In this document: positions 22,075-36,309 of the stretch, in pieces
How the letters are laid out: each line of letters begins with the position of its first letter
Numbering within the stretch: the first letter of the stretch is position 1
Assembly: GCF_038502225.1 (NCBI RefSeq)
Contig: NC_091292.1
Location: 46,991,289-47,055,288 of the forward strand
DNA length: 64,000 bases
Origin: Cherax quadricarinatus
Taxonomy: Eukaryota; Arthropoda; Malacostraca; Decapoda; Parastacidae
Direction of reading: 5' to 3'
Notes under the pieces: model-generated
Seen by the model: only the letters and a program-made list of their open reading frames with translations
Databases searched by the model: none
What the model was told of the DNA's origin: nothing
Program-made: the position numbers and the translations under genes

Positions 22075-22440
22075 TTAGGTTAGGTTAGGATAGGTTCGGC
22101 TAGGTTAGGTTAGGTAAGGTTAAGATAGGTTAGGTTAGGTTAGGTTAGGGTAGGTTAGGTTAGGTTAGGTTAAGTTAGGTTAGGCTAGGTTAGGTTAGGT
22201 TGGGTTAGGTTAAGTTAGGTTAGGTTAGGTTAGGCTAGGTTAGGTTAGGTAAGGTTAGGTTAGGGTAGGTTCGGTTAGGTTAGGTTAGGTTAAGTTAGGT
22301 TAGGTTAGGCTAGGTTAGGTTAGGTTAGGATAATTTAGGTAAGGTTAGGTTAGGTTAGGCTAGGTTAGGATAAGTTAGGTTAGGTTAGGTTAGGTTAGGT
22401 TAGGCTAGGTTAGGATAAGTTAGGTTAGGCTAGGTTAGGG
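22075..22440. repeat. TTAGG array, right arm, block 1
   Basis: Inverted copy of 17,920-18,285. In both arms the TTAGG strand runs away from the palindrome centre, as at the two ends of a linear chromosome. Confidence 0.95.
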
Positions 22441-22719
22441 ATGTGTGTGTGTGTGTCTGTGTGTGTGTGTGGGGGATGTGGGATGTGGGTGATGTGGGAT
22501 GTGGGTGTTGTTGTCGAACTAGAGATACCGAAAAGACGTTATAAGTGGGTTGTTTTTGTGACTTTTTCTGATGTAGTGTGGCCCCTTATTAACTTTAATG
22601 AACTAAAAGGGTTAAAACGAGAAAAAAATGGGGGGTGTGGGTGTTGTGACTTTCTGATGAAATTAGATAAAACGAGAAAAAATTGTGGGTGTTGTGGGTT
22701 GTGGGTGTTGTGGGATGTG

Positions 22720-25000
22720 GGTGTTGATCTTAGTTTATGGTGATTTTGGTGGTGTTTTGAGTGTATTCAGTGGTGTTTTAGTATTCAGTGGTGTATTTGG
22801 GAGTACTCAAATGGTGTTTTTGGAAGTGTTTCAGTGTTGCTTGGAAATGTTCAAAGGTGTTCAAAGGTGTTTTGAGTGTGTTCAAATGTTGTTTTTTTGA
22901 AGGTGATCAAGGGTGTTCAAGGGTGTTTTGAAGGTGTTCGAAGGTGTTTTGAGGTTATTCAAAGGTGTTTTGAGTGTGTTCAAATGATTATGAGAGTGTT
23001 TTGAATGTGTTCAAAGGTGTTTTGAAGGTGTTCAAAGGTGTTTTGAAGGTGTTGAAGGGTGTTTTGAGTGTGTTCAAGGGTGTTTGAAGGTGTTGAAGGG
23101 TGTTTTGATTGAATTCAGCGGTGTTTTAGTAGTAATCAGTGGTGTAATTGGGAGTACTCAAATAGTGTTTTGGAAATGTTCATGGGTGTTGTGGGATGTG
23201 GGTGTTGTGGGTGTTGTTGTCGAACTAGAGATACAGAAAAAAAAATGTTATAAGTGGGTTGTTGTTGGGACTTTTTCTGATGTAGTGTGTCCCCTTATTA
23301 ACTTTAATGAACTAAAAGGGCTAAAACGAGAAAAAATTGTGGGTGTTGTGGGTTGTGGGTGTTGTGGGATGTGGGTGTTGATCTTAGTTTATGGTGATTT
23401 TGGTGGTGTTTTGAGTGTATTCAGTGGTGTTTTAGTATTCAGTGGTGTATTTGGGAGTACTCAAATGGTGTTTTTGGAAGTGTTTCAGTGTTGTTTGGAA
23501 ATGTTCAAAGGTGTTCAAAGGTGTTTTGAGTGTGTTCAAATGTTGTTTTTTTTTGAAGGTGATCAAGGGTGTTCAAGGGTGTTTTGAAGGTGTTCAAAGG
23601 TGTTTTGAGGTTATTCAAAGGTGTTTTTGAAGGTGTTCAAATGATTATGAGTGTTTTGAATGTATTCAAAGGTGTTTTGAAGGTGTTCAAAGGTGTTTTG
23701 AAGGTGTTGAAGGGTGTTTTGAGTGTGTTCAAGGGTGTTTGAAGGTGTTGAAGGGTGTTTTGATTGAATTCAGCGGTGTTTTAGTAGTAATCAGTGGTGT
23801 AATTGGGAGTACTCAAATAGTGTTTTGGAAATGTTCAAAGGTGTTCAAAGGTGTTTTGAAGGTGTTCAAAGGTGTTTTGAGGTTATTCAAAGGTGTTTTG
23901 AGTGTGTTCAAATGATTATGAGAGTGTTTTGAAGGTGTTCAAATGTGTTTTGAAGGTGTTCAAAGGTGTTTTGAAGGTGTTGAAGGGTGTTTTGATTGAA
24001 TTCAGCGGTGTTTTAGTAGTATTCAGTGGTGTAATTGGGAGTACTCAAATTGTGTTTTTTGGAAGTGTTTCAGTGTTGATTGGAAATGTTCAAAGGTGTT
24101 TTTGAAGGTATTCAAGAGTGTTTTGAAGGTGTTCAAGGGTGTTTGAAGGTGTTGAAGGGTGTTTTGATTGAATTCAGCGGTGTTTTAGTAGTAATCAGTG
24201 GTGTAATTGGGAGTACTCAAATAGTGTTTTGGAAATGTTCAAAGGTGTTTTTGAAGGTGTTCAAGAGTGTTTTGAAGGTGTTCAAGGGTGTTTGAAGGTG
24301 TTGAAGGGTGTTTTGATTGAATTCAGCGGTGTTTTAGTAGTAATCAGTGGTGTAATTGGGAGTACTCAAATAGTGTTTTTGGAAATGTTCAAAGGTGTTC
24401 AAAGGTGTTTTGAAGGTGTTGAAGGGTGTTTTGATTGAATTCAGCAGTGTTTTAGTAGTATTCAGTGGTGTAATTGGGAGTACTCAAATTGTGTTTTTTG
24501 GAAGTGTTTCATGGTGATTTTGGTGGTGTTTTGAGTGTATTCAGTGGTGTTTTAGTATTCAGTGGTGTATTTGGGAGTACTCAAATGGTGTTTTTGGCAG
24601 TGTTTCAGTGTTGTTTGGAAATGTTCAAAGGTGTTCAAAGGTGTTTTGAGTGTGTTCAAATGTTGTTTTTTTGAAGGTGATCAAGGGTGTTCAAGGGTGT
24701 TTTGAAGGTGTTCAAAGGTGTTTTGAGGTTATTCAAAGGTGTTTTGAAGGTGTTCAAGGGTGTTTATGTGAGCATTCAAAGGTGTTTTTTGAAGGTGTAC
24801 AAATGATTATGAGAGTACTTATGAAGGTGTTCAAATGATGTGCAAGAGTACTTATGAAGGTGTTCTGGGAGTATTCAGAGGTGATTTTGGGGGTGTTCGA
24901 ATGATGTTTTGGAGTATTTCAGTGTTGTTTGGAAATGTATAAAGGTATTTTTGTGAGTATTCAAATGATTTAAGAGAGTGTTTTGAAGGTGTTCAAAGTG
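22720..25000. repeat. 21-bp minisatellite, right arm of element A
   Basis: Inverted copy of the left-arm array (15,360-17,640), with matching order of variants. Confidence 0.85.
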
Positions 25001-26579
25001 AGGTGTGTGTGCGTATTAACTTCGTAATATGAATTTATCGAAAAGTGGTTATAAGTGTTGTGGTGACTTTCTGATGTACTGTATCCCCTTATTAACTTTA
25101 ATGAACTAAAAGGGTTAAAACGAGAAAAATTGGGGGTTATGAGTGAAAATTGTGAGGTGTTGGTTGGAGTGTGAGGGTTCGGGAGGGTGGGGAGGAGGTT
25201 ACTTCGTGGGGAGTGACCTGAGATGAAATAGTTAAAAAAATGTCTAGACTTGTGTTGTAAAGAAATTGTTGGATTGTTGTGGGTATTAACGAAACAAAAA
25301 TGTGAAATTATTTGGATTAACCTGGGTTAAGAGTGAAAATGTTTTCCCTATGATGTAGGTACTATATCCCCTTATTAACTAAAAGGGTCGTCATGATTCA
25401 GCCTGTGTGTGTGGGGGTCATCGCGTGACGTCACTGACCGTCGAGTAAACACCCTTCATTAGACCTGTAGTAAGCATGCCCCCATAGGAGGAGTCTATTT
25501 TGAATGCTTACCCCCAGAGGGGGGATTCCAAAAACTTGATCCGAGGAATTTCGAAAACCCCATAGGGGGGAATCCAAAAAAAACTTGATCCAAGGAGATG
25601 GAGAATTTCGAAAACCCCATAGGGGGATCCAAAAACTTGATCCGAGGAGATGGAGTCATGGTATTGTCGAGAAAATTTGATCCGAGGAGATGGAGAATTT
25701 CGAAAACCCCATAGGGGGGAATCCAAAAACTTGTATTATCGAGAAATTTTTGGGGTTGGGGGGGTGAAAGTGGGAGGGGGAACCTTAAAAATTTGATCTG
25801 AGGAGATGGAGTCATGGTATTGTCGAGAAAATTTGGGGTGAAAGGAGGGGTACCCAAAAAAACCTTGATCCAAGGAGATGGAGAATTTCGAAAACCCCAT
25901 AGGGGGGGAATCCAAAAAACTTGATCCAAGGAGATGGAGAATTTCGAAAACCCCCATAGGGGGGGAATCCAAAAAACTTGGTAATATCGAGAAATTTTGG
26001 GATGGGGGTGAAAGTGGGAGGGGGAACCTCAAAAATTTGATCCAAGGAGATGGAGAGCACAAGAAAATGAAATTCAAAAAAAATTCGAAACCCCATAGGG
26101 GAGAATCCAAAAACCTTGATCCAAGGAGATCATAAGAAAAAAAAAAATTCGAGGCGCGGGGGCGATCCGGATGACGCTGCAGAAGGCGCAGCAGAAGGCG
26201 CGGGCGGGGGTCGCGAAGGGCGCGGGCGGGCGCGCGGGCGGGGGTCGCGAAGGGTGCGGGCGGGCGCGCGGGCGGGCGGGGCGCGCGGGCGGGCGCGCGG
26301 GCGGGCGCGCGGCGCGACGGCGGGGTCGCGAAGGGGGGGGAGGGGGGGGGGGGGGGTCGTGGGCGGGGGTATTGGTTGGGGGGGTCAAGGGTGAGGTAGT
26401 CTCGAGGGCGAGGTCATGGTCAAAACCGGAAGTAACACCTAGGTGTGAAAAGGTGACCCTCCAGCCGCTGGTCCTAGACCGGAAGTTCCTCGCTCTGTAG
26501 AAGGCCTAAACCGGAAGTTCCTCGCTCCGTGGAAAGCCTAAACCGGAAGTTCCTTGCTCTGTAGAAAAGTATACTACTT

Positions 26580-26720
<141 letters not shown>

Positions 26721-26785
26721 ATAAGATCACAGTAAACAGGTGATTTCAAAATATGCAAAACAACCACTCTGAAAGAATAGAGAAA

Positions 26786-26823
26786 TTCCAAGCGCTTTCG
26801 TGACTACTCACATTATCAAGGAA
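26786..26823 (-). ncRNA. Derived hammerhead motif, Penelope minus copy
   Basis: Same sequence and fold as 28,743-28,780, read on the minus strand. Confidence 0.65.
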
Positions 26824-26960
26824 CTATGAAAGTGAAGCATCCAAGGAAGCTATATAAGGGGTCGGCCAGCACCTCACTATCAGATCCCACAACGGTTAAA
26901 CACGTGACGCGCGGCGAGCCAACTTGGATAGGTCCGTTGCAAAACTCACCCCCAAGCTAT

Positions 26961-27690
26961 TTATTTGTCCAGTGTATTATTAAATTCTACCCAAATTCTA
27001 TTAATTATAAATGGATCTAATTTATATAAACCAAAGGAAATATTCATATTATTGTCAAAACTGCATTTTATGAAACAAGATTCAATTATATTCCTGTCGA
27101 CCATGGACTTGCTTGATACTACTTTCTCAACTTTTTGAAAATCAATTGGATGGTTAAAATCTCTTACATGAATAAATAGAGCATTGGAATCTTGTCCAGT
27201 TCTAATGCTATATTTATGTTGTTTTAATCTTAGTTCGAGATTTTTACCAGTTTGACCGTAATAAACTTTATCGAAAATTTTACAAGGAATCTTATAGACA
27301 CATCCATCAGCATTTTGGGGGGAATTCTTAATCAAAAGTTTTTTTACTGTATCAAGATTTTTGAATACAACTTTAATATTAAAAGTCTTAAGAAGAGAAG
27401 GCATATCAACCAAGTTTTCATGGTAAGGGAGAACCAACATATTTTTAGTTGAATAAGGCTGGTTGCCCTTTTTTGGATTATAAAAAGTGTTCCTAGCAAC
27501 TTTAAAAGATTTATCAATTACATTTCTTGGGTATTTTAAATCATTACCTATTTCATAAATTTTGGATATTTCCTCATCTATGAACTCAGGACTACAAATT
27601 CGTAAAGCTCTCAAAAACATTGATGAGAAAACAGACAGTTTGACTCTATCTTGATGCGAGGAATAATAGTGGACATAGGAACAGTTATTT
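26961..27690 (-). pseudogene. Penelope-like protein, C-terminal part with GIY-YIG endonuclease
   Basis: The real Penelope sequence on this strand starts at the junction near 27,690 and ends at 26,961. The open frame extends upstream to 27,851, but its first 50 or so codons are the antisense of the plus-strand copy and are spurious. The endonuclease contains VYKI (GIY), YYG (YIG), the Arg of LELRLKQH and the Glu of NIIESC. One Cys of the CX2C before it is Phe here (CKIF). 5'-truncated, so it cannot encode a complete polymerase. Confidence 0.75.
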
Positions 27691-27699
27691 GATGATATT

Positions 27700-28605
27700 T
27701 TGTGTCTTATGCCCAAAAATGTAGATATACACCATTTTCTTGGAAAATTAAATAGCTTAGCCCATTCTATAAACTTTACTGTTGAGTTTGAAGAAAATAA
27801 CTCATTGCCTTTTCTAGATGTTTTAATTATTAAGGGTAATAATGAATTCAAATTTAAAATTTACAGAAAACCTACAAATAACTGTTCCTATGTCCACTAT
27901 TATTCCTCGCATCAAGATAGAGTCAAACTGTTTGTTTTCTCATCAATGTTTTTGAGAGCTTTACGAATTTGTAGTCCTGAGTTCATAGATGAGGAAATAT
28001 CCAAAATTTATGAAATAGGTAATGATTTAAAATACCCAAGAAATGTAATTGATAAATCTTTTAAAGTTGCTAGGAACACTTTTTATAATCCAAAAAAGGG
28101 CAACCAGCCTTATTCAACTAAAAATATGTTGGTTCTCCCTTACCATGAAAACTTGGTTGATATGCCTTCTCTTCTTAAGACTTTTAATATTAAAGTTGTA
28201 TTCAAAAATCTTGATACAGTAAAAAAACTTTTGATTAAGAATTCCCCCCAAAATGCTGATGGATGTGTCTATAAGATTCCTTGTAAAATTTGCGATAAAG
28301 TTTATTATGGTCAAACTGGTAAAAATCTCGAACTAAGATTAAAACAACATAAATATAGCATTAGAACTGGACAAGATTCCAATGCTCTATTTATTCATGT
28401 AAGAGATTTTAACCATCCAATTGATTTTCAAAAAGTTGAGAAAGTAGTATCAAGCAAGTCCATGGTCGACAGGAATATAATTGAATCTTGTTTCATAAAA
28501 AGCAGTTTTGACAATAATATGAATATTTCCTTTGGTTTATATAAATTAGATCCATTTATAATTAATAGAATTTGGGTAGAATTTAATAATACACTGGACA
28601 AATAA
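27700..28605 (+). pseudogene. Penelope-like protein, RT C-terminus plus GIY-YIG endonuclease
   Basis: An open frame of about 300 codons without an authentic start. It begins with the end of the reverse transcriptase domain (LPFLDVLII...FKIYRKPT, typical of the group), then a linker, then the GIY-YIG domain at about residues 190-275: VYKIPCKICDKVYYGQTG with an intact CX2C, LELRLKQHKYSI, HVRDFNHPI and the catalytic Glu in NIIESC. GIY-YIG endonucleases nick the target for priming. This is the best preserved endonuclease copy in the window. The polymerase palm and fingers are missing. Confidence 0.85.
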
Positions 28606-28708
28606 ATAGCTTGGGGGTGAGTTTTGCAACGGACCTATCCAAGTTGGCTCGCCGCGCGTCACGTGTTTAACCGTTGTGGGATCTGATAGTGAGGTGCTGG
28701 CCGACCCC

Positions 28709-28716
28709 TTATATAG
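28709..28716 (+). promoter_or_regulatory. TATA box in the Penelope terminal region
   Basis: TTATATAG lies about 27-34 bp upstream of the hammerhead-like fold (28,743), so transcription would start at or next to the ribozyme. The same arrangement occurs in the other copies (for example, TTTATATG in the copy at 28,915-29,874). Confidence 0.5.
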
Positions 28717-28742
28717 CTTCCTTGGATGCTTCACTTTCAAAG

Positions 28743-28780
28743 TTCCTTGATAATGTGAGTAGTCACGAAAGCGCTTGGAA
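28743..28780 (+). ncRNA. Derived hammerhead motif, Penelope plus copy
   Basis: Stem I TTCC (28,743-28,746) pairs with GGAA (28,777-28,780). The core is TTGATAA plus one extra T. Stem II is GTGA-GTAG-TCAC, followed by GAAA. Stem III is the self-complementary AGCGCT. Compared with the canonical core (CTGANGA...GAAA), C3 is T and G8 is A, which could preserve the 3-8 pair. It lies downstream of the GIY-YIG frame on the same strand. Confidence 0.65.
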
Positions 28781-28808
28781 TTTCTCTATTCTTTCAGAGT
28801 GGTTGTTT

Positions 28809-29874
<1,066 letters not shown>

Positions 29875-32800
29875 AGCACCTTAGAATACTCCCAAAACAT
29901 GATTGAATACTCTCAAAACACCACTGAATACTCCCAAAAAACACCACTGAATACTAGGAAAACACCAGTGAATACTCTCAAAAACACCATTGAATACTCC
30001 CAAAAACACCATTGAATACTACCAAAACACCATTGAATACTACCAAAACACTATTGAATACTTCCAAAAAACCATCGAATACACCTAAAGCACCATTGAA
30101 TACTCCCAAATATCATTTAACATTTCTAACTCAACCATCAAATTACATTCTCAATCACACATTTCATTAACTGAAATTACGTCACATCCACCAAACTACA
30201 CACTCTTAATGAAAGTTTACTCACTCATTCTCCAGACTTTACAACATAAACACAAAAAGCTAAGTCATACACTTATGGCATGAACTCATGATCACCACCA
30301 ACTATAACATACCATGTACCCCAAAAAATCTAAGATCCACCATCTAAGACACAACATAATCACAACAAATTTAAATCATGATACATTACCAATACTAACA
30401 CACAGACACCACCAACTAAGACATAACATGAAAACAAAAACTAAGACATACAACTCTAAGATATGAGACTTATCCAAAATTAAGACATATTCAAAATCTA
30501 AGACATACACCTCCAACTAAGTCATGAGACATTATCAGAACTAAGACACTACCAACTAAAACATAACAAGAGCATCTGCAACTAAGACATGTCATGATCA
30601 CAACAAATTTAAGACATGAGCCCTAACTAAAATCTAAGATATAGCCAAAAACCTAAGACATGTACACAAAATAAGATAAGCACAAAAATAAAATGTCCCG
30701 ATCACTATAACATGACACTAATTAATACATGACATGTTCAAAACAAATTTATGACATGAGACCTTACCAAAATTAACATAGACACCACTGACTAAGACAT
30801 CCACCAACTAAGACATAACATGAACACACATCCAACTATGACATTATATAATCGCAACAAATTTAAGTCATGAGACATACACACCAAAACTAAGACATAC
30901 ACCTCTGACTAAGACATGAGACAACCAAAACTAAGACATGAACACAAAAATTTAAAAACATAATCCCCACCAACTATAATGTATCATTGAAAAAAATTTA
31001 AGAACCACTATCTAAGGCATGAGACATAACCAAAACAAAGACATACTCAAAATGTAAGACATGATCACAAAATAAGCCATGACACGAACACTGTAGCATG
31101 ATCGCCAACTAATACACAACAAGACTTGAGACATAACCAAAATCTATGACATACCCAAAAAATCTAAGACATATACACAAAATAAGACATGGGACATACA
31201 CTCCAAAAACTAAGACATACACCTCCAACGAAGACGTGAGACATAACCAAAGCTAAGACATATTCAAAATCTAAGACATGAACACAATATATGCCATGCC
31301 ATGAACATTATATCATATCCACCAACTAATACACAACATGATGACAACAAATCTAAGACATGAGGCATAACCAAAATCTAAGACCTATCCAAAAATCTTA
31401 GACATATACACAAAATATGACATAAGCACAAAAATATCATGACACGAACACTATAACGTGACACCAACTAATACATGACATGGTAAAAACAAATTTAAGA
31501 CATGATATATAACCAAAATCTAAGACATACCCAAAAAATCTAAGGCATATACACAAAATAAGACATGAGGCATACACACCAACAGCTAAGACACACACCT
31601 ACAACTAAGACATGAGACATAACCAAAGCTAAGACACAGTCACCTCTAAGACAACATGAGCACAAAAAATTAAAGACATGATCATCATCTACTGAAACAA
31701 ATCGTGTAGACACATAAAAAAACTAAGACAACCCCCAGCTAACATATAACATGATCAACAAAAAAAAAACTAAGACACGCTTACTTTGATCACCCAAAAA
31801 ATAAAACTCTCGAATATGATTACCACCAACTAAGTCATATCATGAACACCAAAACTTAAGACACAAACAACACCAACTGAGACGTATCATGAACATCATA
31901 AATAAGACACAGACACCTACAACTAAGACATGACATGATCATCTACAATCTGTCATGTAGAGCTAAAACTAAAACATAAACACTTGGACATGATCACTAT
32001 ACTAAGATCATGTTAACTAATCACTATATCATATAAAAATAGACATGTATACATATGAAACCATAATTTTTACACATAAAAAAATATCCAAATCACAAAA
32101 ACTATCACTCAAGCACAAAACTAGAATTACAAATACTTATGTCATATATACCCTATAACATAAACTCAAAATTGCTAGTCACAATCACATCAGACATATG
32201 AACACACACACAAAAAATGTACATAAACTCCTAAGACATGACAACTAATCACCATGTCTGTGTTAGTTTTGGTAATGTCTCATGACTTAAATTTGTTGTG
32301 ATTATGACATGTTTTAGTTGGATGTGTGTTCATGTTATGTCTTAGCTGGTGGATCTTAGATATTTTTGGTGTACATGGTATGTTATAGTTGGTGGTGATC
32401 ATGAGTTCATGTCATAAGTGTATGACTTAGCTTTTTGTGTTTATGTTGTAAAGTCTGGAGAATGAGTGAGTAAACTTTTATTGGGAGTGTGTAGTTTGGT
32501 GGATGAGATGTAATTTCATTTAATGAAATGTGTGATTGAGAATGTAATTTGTTGGTTGAGTTAACCATGTTAAATGTTATTTGGGAGTATTCAATGGTGC
32601 TTTACGTGTGTTCGATGGTGTTTTTTGGAGTACTCTATGGTGTTTTGGTAGTAGTCAGTAGTGTTTTTGGGAGTATTCAGTGATGTTTTGGTAGTATTTA
32701 GTGGTGTTTTTGGGAGCATTCAATGGTGTTTTGGTAGTATTAAATGGTATTTTGGCAATATTCATTGGTATTTTGTAGTATTCAATGGTGTTTCTGGGAG

Positions 32801-34215
32801 TATTCAATGGTGTTTTGGTAGTATTCAGTGGTGCTTTTGGGAGTATTCGAAGGTATTTCTGTATCACTTTCTCGAGACTATTTGGAAGTATTCAAACGGT
32901 GTTTGAGAGGAGTCAAAGGTGTTTGAGAGTATTCAGTGGTGTTTGAGAGTGTTTTTAACATGTTCAAATGATGTATGAGAGTGTTTTGAAGGTGTTCAAA
33001 TGATGTATAAGAGTGTTTTGGTATTCAAATGAAGTATAAGTGTGTTTTGGAGGTGTTCAAAGTAAACTGGGGTGTGTTCTGTTGTGAGATGTTAAGGGTT
33101 GTTGATGTGAGAATATTTCTTAACAGCTAGTGAGAAAAGTTTGTGTGTGTGTATGTTCTTAGATAATGGTAATCACGAAATGGAATTGGTGGCCATGATT
33201 TTTTTGTGTAAATGTTTATAAAAATGAGCGTTTTCTGTTATCTTAGTGGTAAAGTCATACAATTTGGTAATCGTCTTGGTTAAAGTGTTCTTAGACAATG
33301 TGGGTACAGCAGATTGAAACAAGGTGGGTTGGGTGTGACGTCAGTGACCGCCAAGTAAACACAGGTGGGGGTGTGACGTCGCGGGAGAAGCCCAAATTGT
33401 GTCGTTACGGATCATGTGGGGTGTGATGTCATGTGTTGGGGGTGTAGGTGGTAGTAAGGTGAGTGTACTTAGATATTGGCAGATATGATGTGGAGTTGGT
33501 GGCCATGATTTATGTGTGAAAGTATATAAAAATGAGTGTTTTCTTTGATCTTAGTGGTTTTTGAGGTGAGTGATCATGTGTGTTGGCTGTTGATGAAGAT
33601 CTTAGTTTTGGTGATGTTAGTGGTTTTGAGATGAGTGTTCTTAGATAATGGTAAATATGATATGATGTTGGTGATGGTCTTAATGTTATTGAGAAGAGTG
33701 ATCTTAATTTTGGTGATCATTGTTAAAGTGTTTTGAGGGAATTTGTATAAAAAAGGGTGTTTTTGGTCATAGTGTTTTGATGGAATGTGTACAAAAAAAT
33801 GTGTGTTCTGTGATATTAGTGTCTTATCCTAAATGTTCTTAAATAATGGTAATCATGAAATGAAGTTGGTGGTCATGAAAATATGTGATCTTAGTAAAAA
33901 TATTCATCGAATTTGGTAATCATCTTGGTTATAGTGTTTTGAGGGAATGTGTATATAAAATGAGTGTGATAATATTTTTGAGGTGTCTGTTCTTAGATAT
34001 TCGTAAATATGATATGGATTTGGCGGTCCTGATTTTTGTGTGAATGTTTTTAAAAAAGAGTGTTTTCTGGGATCTTAGTGGTGGGATCCTAGAATTTGGT
34101 AATCGTCTTGGTTATAGTGTTCTTAGATAATGGGTACAACATGTTGAAACAAGGAGGGTTAGATGTTATGTTACTGACCGCCAAGTAAACGCAGGTGGGG
34201 GTGTGGCGCCACGGG

Positions 34216-34218
<3 letters not shown>
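29875..34218. mobile_element. Element C, inner part: decayed relative of the palindromic elements
   Basis: About 30,115-30,430 and 32,265-32,590 are inverted copies (for example, tttactcactcattctccag and its reverse complement), and 29,875-30,115 mirrors 32,590-32,850. Between them is a long array of 'ctaagacatgagacata' variants, the motif of the central domain of element A. The stretch 34,080-34,210 matches 20,640-20,775 of element A. No conserved 32-nt loop is found. No credible coding frame. Confidence 0.65.

Positions 34219-34293
<75 letters not shown>
34219..34293. repeat. (TG)n array, tail of the adjacent CR1-like LINE
   Basis: About 75 bp of TG. On the minus strand the LINE 3' end reads ...GGTGAGTACACACAC, so this array is (or began as) the LINE tail. 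Confidence 0.85.
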
Positions 34294-34298
<5 letters not shown>

Positions 34299-35611
34299 CA
34301 CCTAGTTGAGGTTGCGGGGGTCGAGTCCGAGCTCCTGGCCCCGCCTCTTCACTGATCGCTACTAGGTCACTCTCCCTGACCCGTGAGCTTCATCATACCT
34401 CTGCTTAAAGCTACGTATGGATCCTGCCTCCACTACATCGCTTCCCAAACTATTCCACTTAGTGACTACTCTGTGGCTGAAGAAATACTTCCTAACATCC
34501 CTATGATTCATCTGTGTCTTCAGCTTCCAACTGTGTCCCCTTGTTACTGTGTCCAATCTCTGGAACATCCTGTCTTTGTCCACCTTGTCAATTCCTCTCA
34601 GTATTTTGTATGTCGTTATCATGTCCCCCCTATCTCTCCTGTCCTCCAGTGTCGTCAGGTTGATTTCCCTTAACCTCTCCTCGTAGGACATACCTCTTAG
34701 CTCTGGGACTAGTCTTCTTGCAAACCTTTGCACTTTCTCTAGTTTCTTCACGTGCTTGGCTAGGTGTGGGTTCCAAACTGGTGCCGCATACTCCAATATG
34801 GGCCTAACATACACGGTGTACAGGGTCCTGAACGATTCCTTATTAAGATGTCGGAATGCTGTTCTGAGGTTTGCTAGGCGCCCATATGCTGCAGCAGTTA
34901 TTTGGTTGATGTGCGCTTCAGGAGATGTGCCTGGTGTTATACTCACCCCAAGATCTTTTTCCTGAGTGAGGTTTGTAGTCTCTGGCCCCCTAGACTGTAC
35001 TCCGTCTGTGGTCTTCTTTGCCTTTCCCCAATCTTCATGACTTTGCACTTGGTGGGATTGAACTCCAGGAGCCAATTGCTGGACCAGGTCTGCAGCCTCT
35101 CCAGATCCCTTTGTAGTTCTGCCTGGTCTTCGATCGAGTGAATTCTTCTCATCAACTTCACGTCATCTGCAAACAGGGACACCTCAGAGTCTATTCCTTC
35201 CGTCATGTCGTTCACAAATAACAGAAACAGCACTGGTCCTAGGACTGACCCCTGTAGGACCCCGCTGGTCACAGGTGCCCACTCTGACACCTCGCCACGT
35301 ACCATGACTCGCTGCTGTCTTCCTGACAAGTATTCCCTGATCCTTTGTAGTGCCTTCCCTGTTATCCCTGCTTGGTCCTCCAGTTTTTACACCAATCTCT
35401 TGTGTGGAATTGTGTCAAACGCCTTCTTGCAGTCCAAGAATATGCAATCCACCCACCCCTCTCTCTCTTGTCTTACTGCTGTCACCATGTCATAGAACTC
35501 CAGTAGGTTTGTGACACAGGATTTCCCGTCCCTGAAACCATGTTGGCTGCTGTTGATGAGATCATTCCTTTCTAGGTGTTCCACCACTCTTCTCCTGATA
35601 ATCTTCTCCAT
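34294..35611 (-). pseudogene. CR1-like LINE, 3' half (RT), 5'-truncated
   Basis: On the minus strand, from 35,611 to 34,362, a reverse transcriptase from the middle of the domain to the C-terminus: SSQHGFRDGKSC, CKKAFDTIPHKRLV, VLGPVLFLLFVND, LFADDVKLM (catalytic FADD), the C-terminal thumb (VRPILEYAAPVWNP) and the terminal WNSLGSDVVEAGS region. There are frame breaks near 35,390 and 34,960. The 3' UTR (34,294-34,361) ends in the (AC)n tail. The 5' side stops at another (TG)n array. It probably inserted into a (TG)n tract of element C. Confidence 0.85.
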
Positions 35612-36266
<655 letters not shown>

Positions 36267-36272
36267 GTGTGT

Positions 36273-36309
<37 letters not shown>

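Noticed and set aside
17920..22440. Chromosome end or fused telomeres
   Set aside because: The arrays are short, degenerate, bounded by other sequence on both sides, and oriented outward, which is the opposite of a fusion.
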